In this document: positions 29,821-40,717 of the stretch, piece by piece | Position numbering within the stretch: the stretch's first letter is position 1 | How the letters are laid out: every line of letters starts with the position of its first letter | Source of the DNA: [Phialemoniopsis] sp. UDSM-2020 | Lineage: Eukaryota; Ascomycota; Sordariomycetes; Thyridiales; Thyridiaceae | Length of the DNA stretch: 64,000 nucleotides | Assembly (NCBI GenBank): GCA_018873225.1 | Contig: JAEILZ010000002.1 | Span: forward strand, 4,030,001 to 4,094,000 | Direction of reading: 5' to 3' | Translations under genes and position numbers: made by a program | Notes under the pieces: model-generated | Database searches by the model: none | What the model saw: only the letters and a program-made list of their open reading frames with translations | What the model was told of the DNA's origin: nothing

Positions 29821-31763
29821 ATGAGATCAATCGTAACCAGTGTTGTCGCCGGCCTCGCGTTCGCCGGCAAGGCGACTGCTGCCACCTCGAAGCCCCCCAA
29901 TATCCTCTTCATTCTCACAGATGACCAGGACTGGCACATGGAATCGATGGCGCACATGCCGTTCCTCCAAAAATACCTGATCAATGAAGGCACAGTGTAT
30001 TCCAACCACTACTGTACTGTCGCACTTTGTTGTCCGTCACGAGTGAACATGTGGACTGGTCGAGCAGCACACAATACGAATGTAAGTTCTGCACTCTCAA
30101 TATCAGGGCTTTGCATTGTACAACGGGTAACATCTGTGACTAGGTCACGGACGTCTGGGCACCATATGGCGGATATCCCAAGGTCGTGCGCGAAGGCATC
30201 AACGAGAACTACCTCCCGACGTGGCTTCAGGACGCCGGGTACAACACTTACTATTCTGGCAAGCTGTGGAATCAGCACTCGGTCGAGAACTACAACAACC
30301 CGTACGCCGGCGGCTTCAACTCGTCAGACTTTCTTCTGGACCCCTATACCTACCAATATTACAACCCAGTGATGACCCGCAACGGTGCGCCGCCTGTTCA
30401 CTACAAGGGCGAGTACTCCCCAGACCTCACAGCCGACAAGGCCTACGGCTTCCTCCGCGAGGCCATGTCCCACGACAAGCCCTGGTTCGTCGTGCACGCG
30501 CCCATCGCCTGCCACGGCGACGTCAAGCTGCTCGGCAAGGTCGTCCAGGATAAGCCCGGGGTGGCCAAGCGCCACGAGCACCTGTTCAAGGACTACGTAA
30601 TCCCGCGCGACGAGTACTTCAACCCGGAGGTCCAGGGCGGCGTGAGCTGGGTCAAGCGCCTGCCGCGCCTTAACGACACCGTCGTCGAGTACAACGACGA
30701 GTTTGCGCGGTCGCGCCTGCGCTCGCTGCAGTCGGTCGACGAGATGGTCGAGAACATGGTCAAGATGCTCGACGAGGCGGGCCAGCTCGACAATACCTAC
30801 ATCTTTTACACAACTGATAACGGATATCACATTAGCCAGCACCGCATGCACCCCGGTAAGGAGTGCGGTTTCGAGACCGACGTGCATATCCCGCTCATTG
30901 TGCGCGGGCCAGGCGTGCCGGTCGGCCACATCTCCAATGCGGTCACTTCGCACACCGACATCGCCTCCACTATCATGGAGCTGGCGGGTGCGCCGATTGA
31001 CTCTGACGGCACACCCATTCCCTTGACCCTGGATGCCGAGGCTGACGCGAAGATTGAACACGTCACCATTGAGTTCTGGGGCCTTGCTATCCCCGAGGGC
31101 ATCTGGGGCTGGTACGGCAACCACAGTATGTCTGGTGGAGGCTATGACGCTGGTGCAACTGCTGTCGGCAACAATACCTACAAGGCCGTTCGTGTCATCA
31201 GCCCACAGTACAACCTGTACTACTCTGTCTGGTGCACGCACGAGAGCGAGTTCTATGATCTCACTGTAAGTGATATCCTGACCACGGCTTGGTCTTTCAA
31301 ATATTTGCTAATGACTTCTCGATAGAATGATCCTTTCCAAATGCGGAACCTGCTTTCGGATGAGCACAAGTCCCTGGCTGAGGACTTCCGCTTGGGTGAC
31401 CGTCCGCTTGATCAGATCGCGGAGCGTCTTGACGCCCTGATGATGGTGCTCAAGTCATGCAAGGGCGAATCATGCGTCAACCCCTGGAAGTCTCTGCACC
31501 CCAAGGGCGACGTCTCGAACCTACTGCAGAGCATCGATGACAAGTATGATGACTTCTACAAGAATCAGCCCAAGGTCAGCTACTCCCGTTGCGAGCTTGG
31601 CTACATTGTTGAGGCCGAGGGACCTCAGGACTTCGATGTCTATGGGCAAAAGAGCGGCGGTGTTGGCAATATCTTCGACAGTGAGGCCTGGAAGGAGCGC
31701 ATGATTCGTCTAGGTGCGCCTGTCAAGTTCAAGTACCAGGGCGACTTTAGCATCTGGACCTAG
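29821..31763 (+). CDS. Secreted arylsulfatase (S1 sulfatase)
   Basis: Three exons (29821-30081, 30144-31265, 31326-31763) give 606 codons. Residues 1-21 are a signal peptide, then PNILFILTDDQD provides the metal-binding Asp residues. The formylglycine signature C-C-P-S-R has its reactive Cys at residue 70 (ALCCPSRVNMWTG). Downstream are YNTYYSGKLWN, IFYTTDNGYHISQHRMHPGKE and several N-glycosylation-type sites. The size and long C-terminal extension match fungal extracellular arylsulfatases, which free inorganic sulfate from aryl or choline-type esters when sulfur is scarce. It is the second sulfatase in 25 kb and is not closely similar to the cytosolic one. The bZIP gene is divergent from it. 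Exact substrate is unknown. Confidence 0.9.
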
Positions 31764-32173
31764 GGCAAACACCAGATTGACGGAAGACTTATGTCCTACC
31801 GGGGTGCTGTGACATACCCAGCACAAAGCATACAGGCTTGATGAAGAAAACCAGGGAGCATAGCTCCCGCATGTATTTACCAGTTGCTTGAGAGGCAATT
31901 TGTGGTCGCTCGTGTATAGACTGAAATTCTAACACCACTCAACTACCGGGCAGAGTCACCCAAGTGAGTGTCAAAAAGGTTTCGCACGAGAAAACCGTCA
32001 GCCAATCTCCTCACCCGCGTGATAGCAAGTTGGCTTGGCTTTAGATTTACTGCAACAGTTCAGTTTTATAGTAAGACTTGAAGTGAATTCGAGCTCAGAT
32101 TCAACCCATGAGTGCTCATATGGCCCCTTGTATCTGTTCTGTCCTCAGACTTCTACTGACACAGTAACGGACC
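31764..32173. other. Convergent intergenic region
   Basis: 410 bp between the 3' ends of the sulfatase and the TRI12-like transporter. No gene is recognised. Confidence 0.5.
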
Positions 32174-34099
32174 TCACACTTTACTCTTTTCCTTTTCCAG
32201 CACTCGACTCACCACCTTGGCCTTCTCCTCGTCAATGGTGGGCGTGAACACAGCACAGACCACAGATATGACGCCGAACGCCATCGACGTCAGCATGACA
32301 TCGCGGAAAGCCAAGGAGTTGGCAGTTTGATACGCCGCCGTAGCAACCTCCAGGATCTGAGGCGTTAACCCCGCCACAGGGCCCTTACCGGTGCCGTTCA
32401 ACACACCAATAAGTGCCGGGACCGAGGTAGCCGGCAGCCCTGCCTCACCTGCAGCCTGGGAGACTAGCTTGGGCACAGTCGACGCCAGCCGGTTGTTCAG
32501 CACGGCGCCGTATATGACGGACCCTAAAGCCGACAGACCCGAGCGCGTCGTCGCAGCCAGACCTCCGCCGACGCCTATCTCTTCCTGCCTCTTGAGCGCA
32601 ACCGTGCAAAAGACACCGCTGATAGCCTCCTGGACGCCAATGGCCAGGAATCCAGGAATAATCACCCCTAGCACCGTCGCCAGATTATCGGCGCGGGCAC
32701 ACGCCGAAGCCGCCAGGAATGACGCACCGATCGTGGTGCTCACGATCAGCAGGGCGCGCTTGTTCAGCCAGTTGGCGATCAGGGAGCCTGCGATCTGGCC
32801 AACCTGTAGACCCGTGCCGGTTAGGACGGACATCCAGCCGTAGCCGTTGCCGGCTGACTGGCGGGGCCACAGGGCGAGCAGCGCTCGGGGCCAGACCAAA
32901 GAAATGGCGTAGTATTGATTCGCGCCAATGGCGAGGCAGAGCATCATTGCCACCCAGCGGCTGTTTTTAAACAGGTGGAGGGGAAGGTAGGGGGTCTTTG
33001 CTGGCCCGTAGATCTCTGCTCGGAGGTTAGTTGAAATGTCGAGGTACGATGGCATCGTAGTTGAGACTCACCCCAGACAATAAATACGACGAGAAGGGCT
33101 GCACCGAGAAGAACACTGCACAGCACGGCTGCGCTCTTCCATGGGTAAGCGTTTCCTCCCCAGGTCAATCCCATGAGAAATATGAAGAAGCCCGCGGAGA
33201 AGAGAAAGACGCCGAACCAGTCCATCTCGCGCAGAGCCTGCAACTTGGTCTTACCCGGCTCTAGACGGTTGAATGACGGCGGGTGGTAGAAGAAAAAGTA
33301 GAGAGCAGTCGAGACTACGTTGAGAATGGCGCAAAGCCAAAAGCACCATCTCCAACGGAGAGCCGTCGAGTTCTGGAATGCTGTCGAGATGACCGGGCCA
33401 AAGCCACCCTAGATTCACGCAATCAGCTATGAACGTAGGAAGGTTCATTTCCACTTACCAGCGGCATAGTCCACGGAAATACAGTCGACATTACTAGAAA
33501 CCGCTTGCCGATAGGTACCAGCTCACCCAAGACATACTGGAAGGATATCTGGGTGCTGACTCCAAAGCTCGTGATAGCCATCCCGCCGATTAGAGCGGGC
33601 ACAGACTTGGCAGTCGCGCAGACAATGGTGCCAATCAGAGCGAGAAAGTTGCCGCATATGAAGAACCAGCGTCGGCCAAAGATGTCTGTGAGACGTCCCA
33701 CAAGGCTGAGGGATATGGCGAGGATCAGGTTGTACACGTAACCGACCCACGCAATGTCTGGCGAAGGTCCAATGTCCTGGTTGATCTTGGCAAGGAGAGG
33801 CGCGGCCAGGGCAAATGGCGCCACGCCGGACATGACGCTGACTGTGACCGCCTAGGGTTGCTTTATCAGCTTCAATCGATCGATCAGAAGGCGTTGACGG
33901 CGAAACTCACAAAGTAGGTCCCTAGGAACAGCGGGCTCGTGAAGTAGCCAGGTGGTAAACCATCATTGCTAGTCGCCGCCGGTGGAGACGTTTCGCCCTT
34001 GGTTGCGGTCTGGTTGTCATCACTTTGGGCCGAGTTGTCTTCAGCTTGTTCCACGTCCGACCTCATCTCGAGGTTCGACTTGTCTTCTGCGTGTGCCAT
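32174..34099 (-). CDS. MFS efflux transporter, TRI12 (trichothecene pump)-like family
   Basis: Four exons (34099-33911, 33851-33459, 33408-33072, 33015-32174) give 586 codons with every junction in frame. A charged cytoplasmic N-terminus of about 50 residues precedes the first helix. Family features are PDIAWVGYVYNLILAISLSLVGRLTDIFGRRWFF, the FGVSTQISFQYVLGELVP helix, MDWFGVFLFSAGFF, and LATVLGVIIPGFLAIGVQEAISGVF near the end. About 14 helices are expected. TRI12-type carriers export trichothecenes, siderophores or other small molecules by proton antiport. No trichothecene genes are present, so the name marks family only. It could export a product of a nearby pathway. Confidence 0.88.
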
Positions 34100-34939
34100 A
34101 ATCTCTAGATTGTTACTAGTCTCGCCGCCAAGTAAAGAGGCGCTTCTTGCCAACCCGATCCGTCTTGTAGCGAATATGGTTGGCAAGACAAGCTTTAAAG
34201 GCGTTTCTTGAAGTGTGCTTGAGTGAGACTGGCTTTGGCGTTGTCGGAAAAGGGCTGGATCGGATATCCGAGCCCGATCACGCGATAATACTATGCAAAG
34301 CTCAAGGAGCTGATACTCGATGCACTACTGGCTGCAGCCACATCGCATTGGTATTCTGGGCTTCCACAGGCAAGTTACTGTTTGTTACTGGACATATTCA
34401 AGAACTCGTCATTGTGAGGAGACATTGCAAATTCTAAATCCGGGGAAAGCGGGGACGCGGTCAAGGGGTTTCGGGCTAACATGACGGTGTTTTGGCGCTC
34501 TTCCTCCTTCTGGCCTTAGCTCAGAAGCCATCATGATTCATGTTAGGGGCCTCCCTCGGCAACTGGCGGTGATGTGTTACAAACCAGATTGACCTGGCTA
34601 TCTTCAGCCAATTCTGAGGGTGGCAAGACCCTACCAACGGATGAAGAAAAAGCCCGAACCCTGTTCCACTATCAGTAATAGTCTGCTCGCCGGGATCCGG
34701 GAGGATTACCCGTCCGCATAGCGAGTGATGTGAGAAGGCGGGAAGTCAGCATGTCATGCAGATGTTGATCGTTTGTGTCATGCAGTGAAATATCGCACAG
34801 CTCAATACTTGTGGGCATAAGAGTCGACTTGAATAAATTGTTGTTACAAACTAGTCTTGAACTTAGGAAGTCCGATTTCACCACTTGTGTAATTGTGCTG
34901 GACCACTGGAGCTCTGTAGTCCATGATTGACATTTTACA
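34100..34939. promoter_or_regulatory. Divergent promoter region between two MFS genes
   Basis: 840 bp between divergent starts of the TRI12-like and DHA2-like transporters. No gene is recognised. Confidence 0.4.
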
Positions 34940-37077
34940 ATGGCTGAAGATCAGAATTCGGGTGTGTGCCATCACCACCATCAGAACAAGAAATGGCCTG
35001 ATGAGACGGTGGCTGAGTTGACTGATGAAGTCACTCCACTGTTTGTCGCCGGTGAGCGTCAGATGTACCAGACCTGGCATCAGGATGATCGCGACGCGGA
35101 GGCTTCTGGAAGTTCGTGCGCAGACGAACAAGACGAGGAAAGCAAACCAGCTCAGCCTGTTCTGGGCATTCTCTCTGTTTTGCTGATCGGTATTTCTTCC
35201 CATTGAGGACATGGTTTTCAAAGACGAGCGGTTGCTGATGGTGGCTCTAACACGCAGGCGTGTTTGTCTCGCAGGCCGACACCTCACTCGTCTTGGCTAC
35301 CTACGGCCGGATAGCATCCGAGTTCGATGACCTCCAGAATGCAAGTTGGCTTCTGTCATCTTACATCTTGGCCATGTGCGGCAGCCAGCCATTGGTGAGA
35401 ACACACTCTCTCTAGTCGTGTGCGCGAAATATTCGGCTAACTTCTCCGCAAACAGTACGGAAAGCTCAGCGACATTTTTGGGCGCAAGTTCATGCTGCAT
35501 TTCTCCTACACGTTATTCGCTCTTGGAAGTATAGCTTGTGGCCTAGGCAGATCACTAGGCGAGATCATTGCCGGCAGAGTGGTGCAGGGCATCGGAGGCG
35601 CTGGCATGGTTTGCCTCGTCTCCATCCTCATTGCCGGTTTGTCTTATCCTGAGATAAATGACCTAAGTCATGGAATACTGACTATGCCAGATCTTGTGCC
35701 TCTGCGCCAGGTGGCCGCATATCGAAGTTATGTGAATATTGTGCAGACAGTCGGCCGTTCCTGTGGCGGTGCCATTGGAGGTTACCTAGCGCAAACAGTT
35801 GGGTGGCGATGGTGAGATATGTGTTGCTGTGTTGACGCGAGAAGAACTGGACTGACAACGACGGCAGGGCATTTCTTGGCCAGGCTCCTCTGACGGGTGT
35901 CGCCATGCTACTCATTGCTTGGAAGTTAGAGACGCCCGCAAAGCAGACCGACGAGCCGGCCAGTCTGTCGACAAAACTCAAGCGCATCGACTTTCCGGGC
36001 ACGATCTTCCTGGGGGCTACGATCGTCTCCTTTCTCCTCATTGTCGATACTGGAGGGCAGAAGGTTCCATGGAACTCAGCTTTGATCTACATCCTCGGTG
36101 GCGCGACCCTGGCGAGTGGTATTCTGTTTGTTTGGACTGAACGTCACTGGGCCAAGGAGCCAATCTTCCCTCTGGAATTGCTTTCCAATCGTGATCTCGT
36201 CAACTCTTACGGGATATTGATGCTCCAAAACGCTTCGCAGACAGCGGTATGGCCGATACCCATTCCCTTGCTGCATCCGGATGCCATGGTGACTGACATC
36301 TCTCTGTAGCTCATGCTTCTTATCCCCCTGTACTTTCAGGTCACGAAGCGGGCGACTACAGGCCAAGCTGGCCTGTACCTGGTTCCGTCTATCGTCGGAA
36401 ACACCATAGGTGGCTTGGCCACTGGAGCTTACATCAAGCGGTAAGCCATTCTGACAAAGGGGCCGGCGTTGTATCTGTGATGGCTGAACGAGTTCATGTG
36501 TAGGAGCGGCCGTTATAAAATGCCGGCTGTCCTGTCCAGCCTGACTGCAGGTCTCTGCTTCACCCTGCTTCTCATCTTTTGGCACGGTTCAACGCCCGGA
36601 TGGCAGTCACTGTTCGTCTTTCCGGGAGGGTTTGCGACGGGCGTGGCACACTCGGCCATCTTTGTGGCCGTCGCCGCTGCCATCCCGGAAGAGGAGATGG
36701 CCATCGCCGGCTCGGGCCTTTACCTCAGCGGCAACATCGGGGCCGTGGCCGGTCTAAGCGCTGTGAGCGCTGTCTTTCAGACGAGCCTGCGAAGTAATCT
36801 GTCCCAAACTCTGAAGGGGGTTGAGAACGGAACCCAGGTGCGTACAACAGGCAATCAAAGAATTTTAAGACATATTGACAGTTTCTGATATTCTCTATAG
36901 ATCGCACGTAGGGCTCTGTCCGATATCAATTACGTGAATAAGCTCACCGGAACTGTGAGAGAGCTGGTCGTAGGCGCCTACGTCAACAGTTTTCACAGTG
37001 GTTTCTGGTCACTGCTAGTGATCGCAACGGCCAGCGTCGTGTTTAGCCTATTCCTAAGAGAGAAGAGACTCAAGTAG
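34940..37077 (+). CDS. MFS transporter, DHA2/vacuolar basic amino-acid transporter-like
   Basis: Eight exons (34940-35189, 35258-35394, 35456-35636, 35691-35811, 35868-36246, 36310-36440, 36504-36837, 36901-37077) give 569 codons; all junctions keep frame. The N-terminal 75 residues are cytoplasmic, with a HHHH run and many acidic residues. The core shows ADTSLVLATYGRIASEF, YGKLSDIFGRKFML (motif A), GRVVQGIGGAGM (motif C-like), RSYVNIVQTVGRSCGGAIGG and a late WSLLVIATASVVFSLFLREKR helix. This layout fits 14-helix DHA2 carriers, including yeast VBA vacuolar transporters and drug exporters. A roughly 47-bp hairpin lies just past its 3' end. Substrate is unknown. Confidence 0.87.
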
Positions 37078-37145
37078 AACAGTACAGGTAGTATTGGCAT
37101 TGCCATGGAAGAAGAAATAGACGCCCTACCTAGGTGTGGTTTGGT

Positions 37146-37192
37146 CCAGGTATATTGATAGATGAACATCAAATTTAGATGTTCGTACCTGG
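37146..37192. repeat. Nested inverted repeat / hairpin
   Basis: Outer arms CCAGGTA (37146-37152) and TACCTGG (37186-37192) enclose inner arms GAACATC (37164-37170) and GATGTTC (37178-37184) around a 7-base A/T loop. The position, about 70 bp after a stop codon, would suit a 3' UTR structure. Confidence 0.6.
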
Positions 37193-37318
37193 GCAGTTTT
37201 CCAGCAGGGCTGTTAGAGCTGCTTGGCGGCCAAGACAGGAATAAGCGCTAGCTTTATGTCGATTCTAGGCAGCAACCGTCCTGAACGCCGCTAAAGTGAC
37301 GTGCCATACCCAACGTCA

Positions 37319-37336
37319 ATCAATCAATTGATTGAT
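37319..37336. repeat. 18-bp perfect palindrome
   Basis: ATCAATCAATTGATTGAT, about 145 bp upstream of the YdeI-like ATG. It could be a protein-binding site or a simple-sequence accident, as it is built from ATCA units. Confidence 0.5.
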
Positions 37337-37479
37337 ATGTGATTCTCCCGGCCGCGTTGTGTTTTCGGCGCTTTGCATGTCAGCTTTTTTCTTCGACTTC
37401 ACTCCGCTCCAACACAGGTGTAGGTATCTAATTCAGGAGGAGAAAGACTAACATTCGCTCAATTCGATCATCGAGAAGC

Positions 37480-38244
37480 ATGAAAATGTTGAGAAGGAGT
37501 GGCAGAGTACGAAAGTCACTTGCTGGCGCGGGAGCGACTGCTTCCCCAGCATCGTCCCCCGCAGCGGCCCCAACGTCCATCAAGCCTGCCAGCACAAGCA
37601 AGAGCAACGGCAAAGCCCTTGCAGCCTCAAAGACCAAGCCATCGCCATCTCCCTCCGTCGCAGGATTCCCCGGCGCCTCGCCACCCACCCACCTCTTCCC
37701 CTCCGCCGCAGCATGGCAGTCCTGGCTCGACGCCAACCACGCCGCCAGCCCGCTGGGCGTGTGGCTCCAGATCGCCAAGAAGACGGCCGCCGCGCCGAGC
37801 GTCACCTACGACGAGGCGCTCGACGCGGCGCTGTGCTACGGCTGGATCGACGGGCAGCGCCGCTCGCACTCGGCCAGCCACTTTTTGCAGCGCTTCACAC
37901 CTCGCCGCAAGGGCAGCGTCTGGTCGCGGCGCAACGTCGACAAGGTCGCCGCCCTCGAGGCCGCGGGCCGCATGCGCGACGCCGGCCGGCGCGAGGTCGA
38001 GGTCGCCCAGGCCAGCGGCCAGTGGGCGCGGGCGTACGCCGGGTCCAGCACGATCATGGTGCCCGAGGACTTTGCGGCGGCGCTGGCGGCGGACGGCGCG
38101 GCGAGGCAATTCTTTGAGACGCTGGGCAAGACGCAGCGGTACTCCTTTCTGTGGAGGATCGAGACGGCGAAAAAGGCCGACACGAGGCAGAAGCGGATCG
38201 CGCAGTTTGTCGAGATGCTTGGGAGGAGAGAGACCTTCAAGTGA
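37480..38244 (+). CDS. YdeI/OmdA (bacteriocin-protection) family protein
   Basis: A single exon of 254 codons. After a basic, Ala/Ser/Pro-rich leader of about 65 residues comes the YdeI-like core: LFPSAAAWQSWLDANHA, GVWLQIAKK, TYDEALDAALCYGWIDGQRR, FLQRFTPRRKGSVWSRRNVDKV. The OmdA C-terminal part follows (PEDFAAALAADGAARQFFETLGKTQRYSFLWRIETAKK...RQKRI). The family is best known in bacteria (YdeI/OmpD-associated), where it is linked to peptide resistance; its biochemical role is unclear. Fungal copies exist. The gene is markedly GC-rich and intronless compared with flanking genes, which fits either strong codon bias or ancient transfer from bacteria. The leader resembles a mitochondrial or nuclear targeting region, but this is not certain. 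Confidence 0.85.
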   Translation: MKMLRRSGRVRKSLAGAGATASPASSPAAAPTSIKPASTSKSNGKALAASKTKPSPSPSVAGFPGASPPTHLFPSAAAWQSWLDANHAASPLGVWLQIAKKTAAAPSVTYDEALDAALCYGWIDGQRRSHSASHFLQRFTPRRKGSVWSRRNVDKVAALEAAGRMRDAGRREVEVAQASGQWARAYAGSSTIMVPEDFAAALAADGAARQFFETLGKTQRYSFLWRIETAKKADTRQKRIAQFVEMLGRRETFK

Positions 38245-38565
38245 GTAGGCAACGGCTGGCAAGTATGGAGTGCCGGATACACGGCCTCTCACAGCCCTGT
38301 CGGGTCCGCATTCATGGCAAACCCCAGAGCAAACTTTGACTGGCTACGACTGTTCTACTTTGCGCGGACCTTCAGCCACCTCGACTTCACGCGTTCTACT
38401 ACGACTTCATATGAAATGGGGCAACAATTGACCGAATGAGGTTAAGGCAATGATTTCTTCATACGAGTCAATTCCTTTTTAATGCACCTAAACCGAAGCC
38501 AACCTGAACCTCTATGGCCGCAAAAATTCAGACAAACGCCTTCCATGTCATATTCTCGAATCTTT
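38245..38565. other. Convergent intergenic region
   Basis: 321 bp between the 3' ends of the YdeI-like and P5C reductase genes. No gene is recognised. Confidence 0.5.
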
Positions 38566-39475
38566 TTAGGCCTTTCCCAGCTCCTGGGCACGGTCGGTCG
38601 CAGCCTTGACGGCCTTGTTTACGATCTCCTCGAAACCAGACTTCTCAAAGCTCACTAGAGCAGCGTGCGTGGTGCCGTTGGGGCTGGTGACGTTCTTGCG
38701 CAGCTGTCCAGCATCCTCGGAGGACTCAACGAGCATCTTGCCCGCGCCGAGGCAGGTCTGTTTGGCCAGACGCGCGGCCTGCTCCTGGGGCAGACCGAGG
38801 CTGGTTGCACTGGTGATGAGGTGCTCAACCATGGCGAAGAAGTAGGCCGGGCCAGATCCTAGCGAGAGTCATCAGCACAAAGCACGCGAGCGAGGGAACC
38901 AAAGACCGGGCTTTCTTACCTGACAAACCAGTCACAACATCCAGCAGCTCCTCCTTGCTAACCCATTCGGTGGCGTTGCTCACACTCTCGAGCAGAGCAG
39001 TCGCCAGCTTGCGCTCCGACTCGGACACATCGTCGCCAGCGTAGAGGCCCGAGGCGCCCTCGCCGACAAGCGCAGGCGTATTGGGCATGACGCGCACGAC
39101 GTGCGGGGTTCTACTGTCGCCCGTCGTGGTCCACTTCCTCAGGCTCTCGACGGTGATGCCGGCGGCGATGCAGATAATCAGCGGCAGGCTCTTGCGGTCG
39201 GCCCAGGCGCCGGCGAGCTCGCGGCAGGCGGTCTCGGCGACCTGGGGCTTGACGGCGAGGACGACGAGGTCGGCGTCGGCCGAGGCCTCGACGTTGGAGG
39301 CGCTGGTGCGGACGCCCAGGTCGGCCATCTTGTTACGGTTGACGTCCCAGGGCTCCGAGACGTAGATGTTGGCCTTGGGGATGTCCTTGGCGAGCAGACC
39401 TCCGATGATGGCGGCGGCCATGTTGCCGCCGCCGACGAAGCAGAGCTTGGCGGATGAGAGCTGAGGGGCAGACAT
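38566..39475 (-). CDS. PRO3: Pyrroline-5-carboxylate reductase
   Basis: Two exons (39475-38920, 38858-38566) give 282 codons; the intron lies just before the SGPAYFF motif. The enzyme reduces delta-1-pyrroline-5-carboxylate to L-proline with NAD(P)H, the last step of proline synthesis. Seen are the Rossmann start LCFVGGGNMAAAIIGGL, VLAVKPQV, VRVMPNTPALVGEGA, the GLSG-SGPAYFFAMVEHL signature and QTCLGAGKML. The ending VTSPNGTTHAALVSFEK is also a family hallmark. The length is normal. This is a housekeeping gene and marks this stretch as conserved core between more variable blocks. The symbol follows yeast PRO3. Confidence 0.95.
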
Positions 39476-39982
39476 GGTGGGCGTGCGGTTCAATTGGCGA
39501 GCTGTCGCTGGAGGTGATGCCGATTCTACGAATCCCAACAGTGCTTTATCTGTCTTCCTGTCGTCGCCCTGAACTCTGACTCTTGGTACAATGCCGCGAT
39601 TAAGCGGTTCAAGATGGATTTTTGCTCCACCGTGCTAATCTAGTGAGTTCGTGGTGATAAAAGCGGCGGGCTTCATTGGCCGATTACGGGCGTTCAGTCC
39701 ACTGAAAAGCGATACCGGTGGCGGGGTCCCTTCAATCGCCCGGGATGCACGTGATTGAGATCTGGTTCGCGGCGGCTTTTGAGGCGCGTCTTTTATCGCG
39801 CCCGAGTGGGCAAGCTGTCAAACATTTAATGGAGTCATTTGAGAGCACTGCAGTGGTTCACATCATGGAGTCGTGATAGGTATTTCAGGTAGTAGGCTGG
39901 TACATGTAGTATGCGTTACCTGTTGATCTGGCTGCGGCGATCGTACCCCGCGCATGCCCCTGTCCACCCTGTAGACACATTG
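39476..39982. other. Intergenic, P5C reductase promoter
   Basis: 507 bp between the P5C reductase start and the 3' end of the GNAT gene, both minus strand. No gene is recognised. Confidence 0.5.
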
Positions 39983-40717
39983 TTATGATTGCGTGCCCGT
40001 CCGCATAAACACATTAGAAGGCCACGACCGGCTCTTGAACTCGTCGTCGACGAGGAACTCAAACTCGCCGCCCTCCTGCTTGAACCCCAGCTTCGCGTAC
40101 ACCCTCCTGCCCATCGGCGACGCCTCAGTCACGCACTCGAGGTTGCCCCTCCTCTTGGCCTCGTCGAGCCCCCACTGCACTAGCTTGGCCGCGATGCCCC
40201 TCCGCTGGAACCCCGGGTCGACGACGCACATGTCGAGCGCCATGGCCGCCGGCGGGTCGGCGCTCTTCTTGTCCTTGACCACCTCGATGCGCCGCTTGTG
40301 CAGCGCGTAGTCGGCCTGCCGCAGGAACCGCTGCTCGTCGGGCCGGCCTGGGTACAGCGCCTCGAGATCCGCCGAGGGCCCGATGTCCTCGACGGGGACG
40401 TCGCCGAAGCCGGGCACCACGGAGTGCTGCACCCAGATGGCCATGCCGGCGATGCTGTCGCCGACGACGGCCTTGAGGAAGACGATGTTAGGCCGGCCCT
40501 CCTTGTCCTTGGTAGCGGAACGCCAGCGCTGTGCCATGCGGGCGCCGCCCGCGGTGACGCCCTCGGGGGTGTCCCAGCCCGGGTTGAAGGTCTGCCAGAC
40601 GCCGTCGTTGGTCTGCCGGCCGAAAGTAGCGGCAGCGCAGCTGAACAGCGCGGGGAAGTCGTCGGCCGAGGTCACGACCTCGATGCGCACCTCGTCGTTA
40701 TTGCTTTGGCTCGCCAT
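39983..40717 (-). CDS. GNAT-family N-acetyltransferase
   Basis: A single exon of 244 codons from ATG 40717 (MASQSNNDE). The longer in-frame extension to 40789 looks like leader. The acetyl-CoA-binding core is visible as LDMCVVDPGFQRRGIAAKLVQWGLDEAKRRG, with the Q/R-x-x-G-x-G/A loop, followed by CVTEASPMGRRVYAKLGF. The front half has the less conserved acceptor-binding region (NDGVWQTFNPGWDT). Family function is transfer of acetyl from acetyl-CoA to an amine. The acceptor cannot be predicted. This layout is common in ascomycete paralogues of unknown role. Confidence 0.88.
   Translation of the reverse strand: MASQSNNDEVRIEVVTSADDFPALFSCAAATFGRQTNDGVWQTFNPGWDTPEGVTAGGARMAQRWRSATKDKEGRPNIVFLKAVVGDSIAGMAIWVQHSVVPGFGDVPVEDIGPSADLEALYPGRPDEQRFLRQADYALHKRRIEVVKDKKSADPPAAMALDMCVVDPGFQRRGIAAKLVQWGLDEAKRRGNLECVTEASPMGRRVYAKLGFKQEGGEFEFLVDDEFKSRSWPSNVFMRTGTQS

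Larger units (their letters stand above)
37078..37479. other. Intergenic region with two inverted repeats
   Basis: 402 bp between plus-strand genes, containing the hairpin at 37146-37192 and an 18-bp perfect palindrome at 37319-37336. A TGACGTG element lies near 37296. No gene is recognised. Confidence 0.5.

Noticed and set aside
30324..31241. 305-codon antisense frame across the secreted sulfatase
   Set aside because: A shadow of codon bias on the opposite strand. The sense strand has the full sulfatase motif set.
32174..34099. Trichothecene cluster suggested by the TRI12-like pump
   Set aside because: No terpene cyclase or TRI-type P450 in the window. The pump family is broad and the name denotes similarity only.
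37499..38292. Long overlapping frames on both strands over the YdeI-like gene
   Set aside because: Artefacts of very high GC, with Arg/Ala/Pro-rich translations and no domain.
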